Below are positions 5,898 to 8,355 of a stretch of 8,355 nucleotides of DNA, one piece after another. The stretch is taken from contig JBGSOE010000495.1 of assembly GCA_041739295.1 (NCBI GenBank), positions 1 through 8,355 of the forward strand, written 5' to 3'. Each line of letters begins with the position of its first letter. The stretch's first letter is position 1. A model generated the notes under the pieces. The model made no database searches and was not told where the DNA came from. It saw only the letters and a program-made list of their open reading frames with translations. The stretch comes from JAHJQQ01 sp041739295. GTDB taxonomy: Bacteria; Pseudomonadota; Gammaproteobacteria; Thiohalobacterales; Thiohalobacteraceae. The position numbers and the translations under genes are program-made.

Positions 5898-7106
5898 TTA
5901 GCTGACGCTGGAAGCAGGATTATTCGCCTGCCTTCGAAGTTCTGTCATTGCGTCGGCTATCTTCATCGTCAAGCTACATCGTGCGTTGAATGCTACATCC
6001 AACACGCGTCTGCCGAGCGTGAGCACTGAGATCTCTGGACGATCAGGACGCCGTGTTGCGGTGTAGTGAAGCTCGAGTTGCTGTTGACGTGCACTTTCTC
6101 CCAACAGACGTTGGACAAAACTTGCCAGATGTACCAATAAGAGCAACATCTCCAGACGTGATGCACTCCGTGAGCGCGCACTACATAGACCAAATCCCAC
6201 CCGCAGGTTCTTGGTGTCGCGGAAGGACTGCTCTATGCGCATGCGTTGGGCGTACAGCTTAACCACCGCCTGTGCAGAGAGATGTGTCAGTGTCATGCTG
6301 GTTACCAGTAACCAAGGTTCGCGGGCTGCACGGGCGTTGTGGGTACTGGACCGGCTCGCGCGTCGCTGGCCGTGAATCGTTACGTTGTGTCGATCTTTAG
6401 GGGGACGCTTGGCCAAGATCACGCGCGCAGGTACCGGATTACTGCGCGCATAGGCGCCTGCCCCGAGGTCTCGCGCCGTGCACGAGGCTTGTGTGTAGAA
6501 CGTGCGTGCCGGTTGCCAACCGCCGTCCTTACCGAGGCGGATACGGTTGATGCCACGCACCCGACCCAGCCACGCCCAACCTTGCCCCGCGATCAACTGG
6601 AACCAAGGTGAGTGGAAACCCGCATCGGTCATCACAATGACATGGCATCCCGAGGGAATAAGGCGACGCAGTTGTCGAACAAAGGCCCGATGAACCTGTG
6701 GATGTCCTAGCCGCTGTTGCGGATGCACCTCTTCGTAGAGGGTTACCGAACGCCCTTCAAGAACGACGCTCGCGCGCAGCAAGTGCCAGCGTTGATCCGG
6801 TGTCACGACCGACCAGTCCACCACCACGAGCCACTGGGTGACACCCTGTAACCACTGTTGCGCCATGGCCTGATAGAGGTCTGCCCGGCGGCGATGTAAT
6901 GCGGTGTTACCCAACAGGCGATCAACACACTTGAGCCGATGTTTAAAGGCACAGGGCCGCGACAGATGCAGCGCTACGGCCGAGAGGCTAGCGCGCCCGC
7001 CGCATAAGAGCGCTGCCGTGACGCCCATCAACGCCTGGGCGCGCTTGGCATGCAAGATCTCCAGGCAGGGAGCCAGTACCCGAGCTACCATAGTAAGTAC
7101 ATGCAT
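5898..7106 (-). CDS. tnp: IS4-family (IS10 group) DDE transposase
   Basis: This 402-residue transposase has the same length as IS10 transposase. The catalytic triad is visible at Asp97 (LVVVDWSV), Asp161 (VMTDAGFHSPW) and Glu292 (in the Y-x2-R-x3-E-x6-K signature YAQRMRIEQSFRDTK). These are the numbers I recall for the IS10 enzyme. Other shared blocks are RLLGN at 63-67, LRASVVLEGRSVTLYE at 110-125 and GWAWLGRVRG at 176-185. The frame is intact. A ribosome site AGAGAGGTG precedes the ATG. The start-codon region (7099-7111) is complementary to 7154-7166 in the leader, which could hide the start in transcripts that enter from outside. Many shorter frames on the opposite strand are shadows. Confidence 0.96.
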   Translation of the reverse strand: MHVLTMVARVLAPCLEILHAKRAQALMGVTAALLCGGRASLSAVALHLSRPCAFKHRLKCVDRLLGNTALHRRRADLYQAMAQQWLQGVTQWLVVVDWSVVTPDQRWHLLRASVVLEGRSVTLYEEVHPQQRLGHPQVHRAFVRQLRRLIPSGCHVIVMTDAGFHSPWFQLIAGQGWAWLGRVRGINRIRLGKDGGWQPARTFYTQASCTARDLGAGAYARSNPVPARVILAKRPPKDRHNVTIHGQRRASRSSTHNARAAREPWLLVTSMTLTHLSAQAVVKLYAQRMRIEQSFRDTKNLRVGFGLCSARSRSASRLEMLLLLVHLASFVQRLLGESARQQQLELHYTATRRPDRPEISVLTLGRRVLDVAFNARCSLTMKIADAMTELRRQANNPASSVS

Positions 7107-7166
7107 GGCACACCTCTCTTGTTCGCTTCGACAACGATAAAGTGAGGACTAACGTGCCATGCATGT
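7099..7166 (-). promoter_or_regulatory. Inverted repeat covering the transposase start codon
   Basis: ACATGCATGGCAC (7099-7111) is the exact reverse complement of GTGCCATGCATGT (7154-7166). In a minus-strand transcript starting outside the element both arms would be present, and the start codon and part of its ribosome site would be paired. A transcript beginning between the arms would escape. IS10 is known to protect itself from outside transcription by such a start-masking structure; applying this here is inference. A second hairpin, CACATC with GATGTG around TTATT, lies at 7190-7206. Confidence 0.6.
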
Positions 7167-7217
7167 GCTGTTTCTAATTCAAGGTAGTACACATCTTATT
7201 GATGTGCAAAGATACTT

Positions 7218-7233
7218 TGCGGGGAAACCTCAG
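7218..7233. repeat. Right terminal inverted repeat of the insertion sequence
   Basis: TGCGGGGAAACCTCAG is the exact reverse complement of the left end. It lies upstream of the transposase gene (outside end). Confidence 0.93.
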
Positions 7234-7242
7234 GGTCTGAGC
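7234..7242. repeat. Right 9-bp target-site duplication
   Basis: GGTCTGAGC is identical to 5871-5879 and directly abuts the right terminal repeat. Confidence 0.92.
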
Positions 7243-7243
7243 C

Positions 7244-7286
7244 CCAATTTACGCCAATTCACGCCATGTCCCCAATTCACGGCATG
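7244..7286. repeat. Three short tandem-like copies of CCAATTCACG
   Basis: CCAATTTACGCC (7244-7255), CCAATTCACGCCATG (7254-7268) and CCAATTCACGGCATG (7272-7286) are near-identical. They continue the right side of the interrupted REP-like palindrome and probably belong to the same repeat element. No gene overlaps them. Confidence 0.6.
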
Positions 7287-7354
7287 ATCCGCCAGGACGC
7301 CATGAAAAGTTGATTCTGAAGAGCTGAGGGAGTAGCTATATGAGTCTGAACCCC

Positions 7355-7363
7355 AAAGGAGGG
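7355..7363 (+). promoter_or_regulatory. Strong ribosome binding site that decides the antitoxin start
   Basis: AAAGGAGGG lies 6 bases before the ATG at 7370. An in-frame ATG at 7340 also has a purine-rich GAGGGAG upstream, but the 7370 site is stronger and the 10 extra residues (MSLNPKGGTV) are encoded by the ribosome site itself. Confidence 0.75.
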
Positions 7364-7369
7364 ACGGTC

Positions 7370-7588
7370 ATGAGTGCGCATACCAAAGACATCAGGCAGG
7401 CCCTGCATGCCCTGGCGGATCAATTGCCGCAAAACGCAACCTGGAAGGACGTTGCCTACGAGGCCTATGTGCGGCAAGAGATCGAAGCCGGTCTGAGCGA
7501 GGCCCGGAGCGGCGACTTTGCCAGTGCGGACGAAGTGCGGGAGACCTTCGCCAAATGGGGTGTGCAGATTGAAGCTGAAATGGACTAA
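7370..7588 (+). CDS. Antitoxin of a RelBE/ParDE-like toxin-antitoxin module
   Basis: This 72-residue acidic protein is the partner of the following toxin gene, which starts before it ends. It shows a short N-terminal helix (MSAHTKDIRQALHALADQLP), an NATW turn, a helix with YVRQEIEAGLSEA, and a C-terminal segment with DEVRETFAKWG that likely wraps the toxin. The family is one of small addiction-module first genes I recognise by layout; the exact family name is uncertain. It is a paralogue of the 58-residue protein encoded at 3817-3993. Modules of this kind usually repress their own promoter; no operator could be identified here. In integron arrays such modules are known to stabilise the array. 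Confidence 0.85.
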   Translation: MSAHTKDIRQALHALADQLPQNATWKDVAYEAYVRQEIEAGLSEARSGDFASADEVRETFAKWGVQIEAEMD

Positions 7589-7850
7589 GCGCGCGTTGCG
7601 GCAGTTGATTCACGCACAAGATTATATCGCGAGAGACAATCCATCCGCCGCCAAGACCGTCGCGGAACGGATAATCGATGCGGCGAACCTGTTCATCGAG
7701 CAGCCGAAGATCGGACGCCCCGGCCGTATCGCCGACACGCGAGAATGGGTCGTAGAGCGAACGCCGTATTTGCTCGTGTACACCGTCCAGAATGGGGAAG
7801 TCTGGATCATCAGCGTTATTCACAGCAAGCAGGATTGGCCTGGTGCTTAG
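7569..7850 (+). CDS. RelE/ParE-family toxin
   Basis: With a TTG start at 7569 the protein is 93 residues: MKLKWTKRALRQL, then DYIARDNPSAAKTVAERIID, a middle GRPGRIADTREWVV, TPYLLVYTV, and a C-terminal VIHSKQDWPGA. This order is typical of RelE/ParE toxins (RelE cuts ribosome-bound mRNA, ParE blocks gyrase); GRPGR, TREWVV, PYLLVY and the terminal V-x-H-x4-W pattern are the usual conserved points. Which target applies cannot be told from sequence alone. The start is chosen because the family begins MxLxWT; it overlaps the antitoxin by 20 bases, so translation is probably coupled. Other starts in frame are GTG 7560 and CTG 7575. The frame is open further upstream but is a shadow of the antitoxin there. 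Confidence 0.88.
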   Translation: MKLKWTKRALRQLIHAQDYIARDNPSAAKTVAERIIDAANLFIEQPKIGRPGRIADTREWVVERTPYLLVYTVQNGEVWIISVIHSKQDWPGA

Positions 7851-8067
7851 CTCCTGTGGGATAAGTGCAGAAAATATATCTGTCCCGGTTTTTCCAATCT
7901 ACGAAACTACCGCTGAAGTCGCCTCGACCATCGTCGGTGAGTGTTATTGCTTTGAGTATTATTTAATACCAAAAGATACAAGCTGGCTTATCTGCGAAAA
8001 TCACCACAACAGGATTATTGGGGTAGGAAACAGTGTTATTAAAAAGCTCGGTGAAGTTGCCGTATAA
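7843..8067 (+). pseudogene. 3' remnant of a cassette gene of unknown function
   Basis: The frame from about 7870 to the TAA at 8065-8067 encodes VPVFPIYETTAEVAS, then ECYCFEYYLIPKDTSWLICE, NHHNRIIGVG and VIKKLGEVAV. The FEYYLxxxxxxWLICENHHxxxIGVG pattern is one I recall at the C-terminal end of small hypothetical proteins, often from cassettes. It ends inside an attC core, exactly as an intact cassette gene should. Upstream, however, it runs into the toxin gene with no good start (only GTG 7843 or an ATG at 7792 within the toxin), and codon use is AT-richer. The most likely reading is that the toxin-antitoxin segment replaced the 5' part. A short but functional gene using GTG 7843 cannot be excluded. 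Confidence 0.6.
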
Positions 8068-8136
8068 CCAATCACTCCAGCCGACCGCCTACGTCGCTGG
8101 CGCTCCTTCGGCGTCGGCTGAGTTCAATCGTTAGGT
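8062..8136 (+). other. attC: attC recombination site of the composite third cassette
   Basis: The left core GTATAAC (8062-8068) carries the stop codon of the preceding frame and is degenerate; the right core is GTTAGGT (8130-8136). AGCCGACCGCC (8079-8089) pairs with GGCGTCGGCT leaving one unpaired C, the attC-type extrahelical base. The site is 75 bases long. It is followed 13 bases later by the next gene start. Confidence 0.9.
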
Positions 8137-8149
8137 TTCAAGAAAAGCA

Positions 8150-8355
8150 ATGAAGCATTGGACCGAACCAAACGGAACCCTTCTTATTCGCATCCCAGTC
8201 GATTGGCAATATCTCAATCCAGCAATCGAAGGAGAAGAAGAAAAACCACCTTATAGTTTTCAGCCATATGAAGATGCTATAGGTTGTTTTCAACTAAGTT
8301 GCTATCCGCTATCAAGTGAGGCACCAAGGATCGCCAAAGATTATCCGAATGGCGT
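8150..8355 (+). CDS. Next cassette gene, N-terminal part only, unknown function
   Basis: An open frame of 68 codons runs from the ATG at 8150 off the right edge. The protein begins MKHWTEPNGTLLIRIPVDWQ and continues with an acidic stretch (EGEEEKPPYSFQPYEDA) and GCFQLSCYPLS. No signal peptide or known motif is seen and I do not recognise the family. Position directly after an attC site, plus-strand direction and AT-rich codon use support a real cassette gene. Only a weak purine stretch (AGAAAAG) precedes the ATG. Confidence 0.7.
   Translation, partial: MKHWTEPNGTLLIRIPVDWQYLNPAIEGEEEKPPYSFQPYEDAIGCFQLSCYPLSSEAPRIAKDYPNG

Larger units (their letters stand above)
5880..7233 (-). mobile_element. 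IS4-family, IS10-group insertion sequence, complete
   Basis: The 1354-bp element has 16-bp perfect terminal inverted repeats starting CTGAGGTTTCCCC, close to the IS10 end (CTGAGAGATCCCC), and a 9-bp target duplication on both sides. It carries a single uninterrupted transposase on the minus strand, whose stop lies 18 bases inside the left end and whose start lies 127 bases inside the right end. With intact ends, gene and target duplication, it probably arrived recently by cut-and-paste transposition and may be active. It split the palindromic repeat at 5819 and lies inside the third integron cassette. Confidence 0.95.
4253..8355 (+). mobile_element. Integron gene-cassette array (part)
   Basis: Three palindromic attC-like sites (5184-5252, 5692-5767, 8062-8136) each begin at the stop codon of a plus-strand gene and are followed closely by the next cassette start. 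The left boundary is the GTTAGGC core at 4253. Gene orientation, absence of promoters between genes, lower GC than the mod operon, and genes of unknown function all fit a cassette array. The array leaves the window on the right. No integrase is present here, so it may be a distant part of a chromosomal integron or an array without a nearby integrase. The third cassette contains an insertion sequence and a toxin-antitoxin module. Confidence 0.85.

Noticed and set aside
5657..5905. Plus-strand frame across the attC site and the left end of the insertion sequence
   Set aside because: It crosses the recombination site and the insertion junction, so it cannot be an ancestral gene; no family resemblance.
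1..8355. CRISPR array, tRNA, rRNA or integron integrase
   Set aside because: No regularly spaced repeats, no tRNA-like cloverleaf core and no tyrosine recombinase frame were noticed on either strand.

Overview
This window looks like a piece of a proteobacterial chromosome, most likely gammaproteobacterial; that assignment is inferred from gene families and codon style, not proven. Three blocks can be separated. (1) Positions 39-2693 hold a GC-rich, complete molybdate ABC importer operon, modA-modB-modC: periplasmic binding protein, permease, and ATPase with a C-terminal Mop/TOBE domain. modB and modC overlap by ATGA. A perfect 27-bp inverted repeat built of 9-bp units sits between modA and modB.

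(2) Positions 2809-3993 hold small accessory genes: a DUF6883-like protein followed 12 bp later by a DUF4926-like protein, a HigA-type antitoxin gene broken by a single-base frameshift, and a 58-residue orphan antitoxin-like gene with no toxin beside it. Next comes a non-coding stretch with nested hairpins (3994-4274).

(3) From about 4253 to the right edge the window reads as an integron gene-cassette array. Two or three short single-direction genes are each followed at the stop codon by an attC-like site: RYYYAAC-type core, imperfect palindrome with an unpaired base, then a GTTRRRY-type core. Sites lie at 5184-5252, 5692-5767 and 8062-8136, with a diverged or attI-like boundary at 4154-4259. 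Cassette A encodes a 304-aa protein of unknown function with a C-terminal zinc ribbon. Cassette B encodes a 146-aa cysteine-rich protein with two probable zinc ribbons. The third cassette (about 5762-8130) is composite. It holds a REP/MITE-like palindrome split by a complete IS10-group IS4-family element (5880-7233, 16-bp perfect terminal repeats, 9-bp target duplication, intact 402-aa transposase on the minus strand), then a RelBE/ParDE-like antitoxin-toxin pair (7370-7850), then the 3' end of a truncated cassette gene that runs into the last attC. A further cassette gene starts at 8150 and leaves the window.

The integron integrase and its promoter are not in the window. The overall picture is a housekeeping transporter operon next to an accessory island where toxin-antitoxin parts, an insertion sequence and integron cassettes have accumulated. 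No wholly new system can be proven here. The least explained parts are the two zinc-ribbon cassette proteins, the DUF6883-DUF4926 pair, and the hairpin-rich left boundary of the array.
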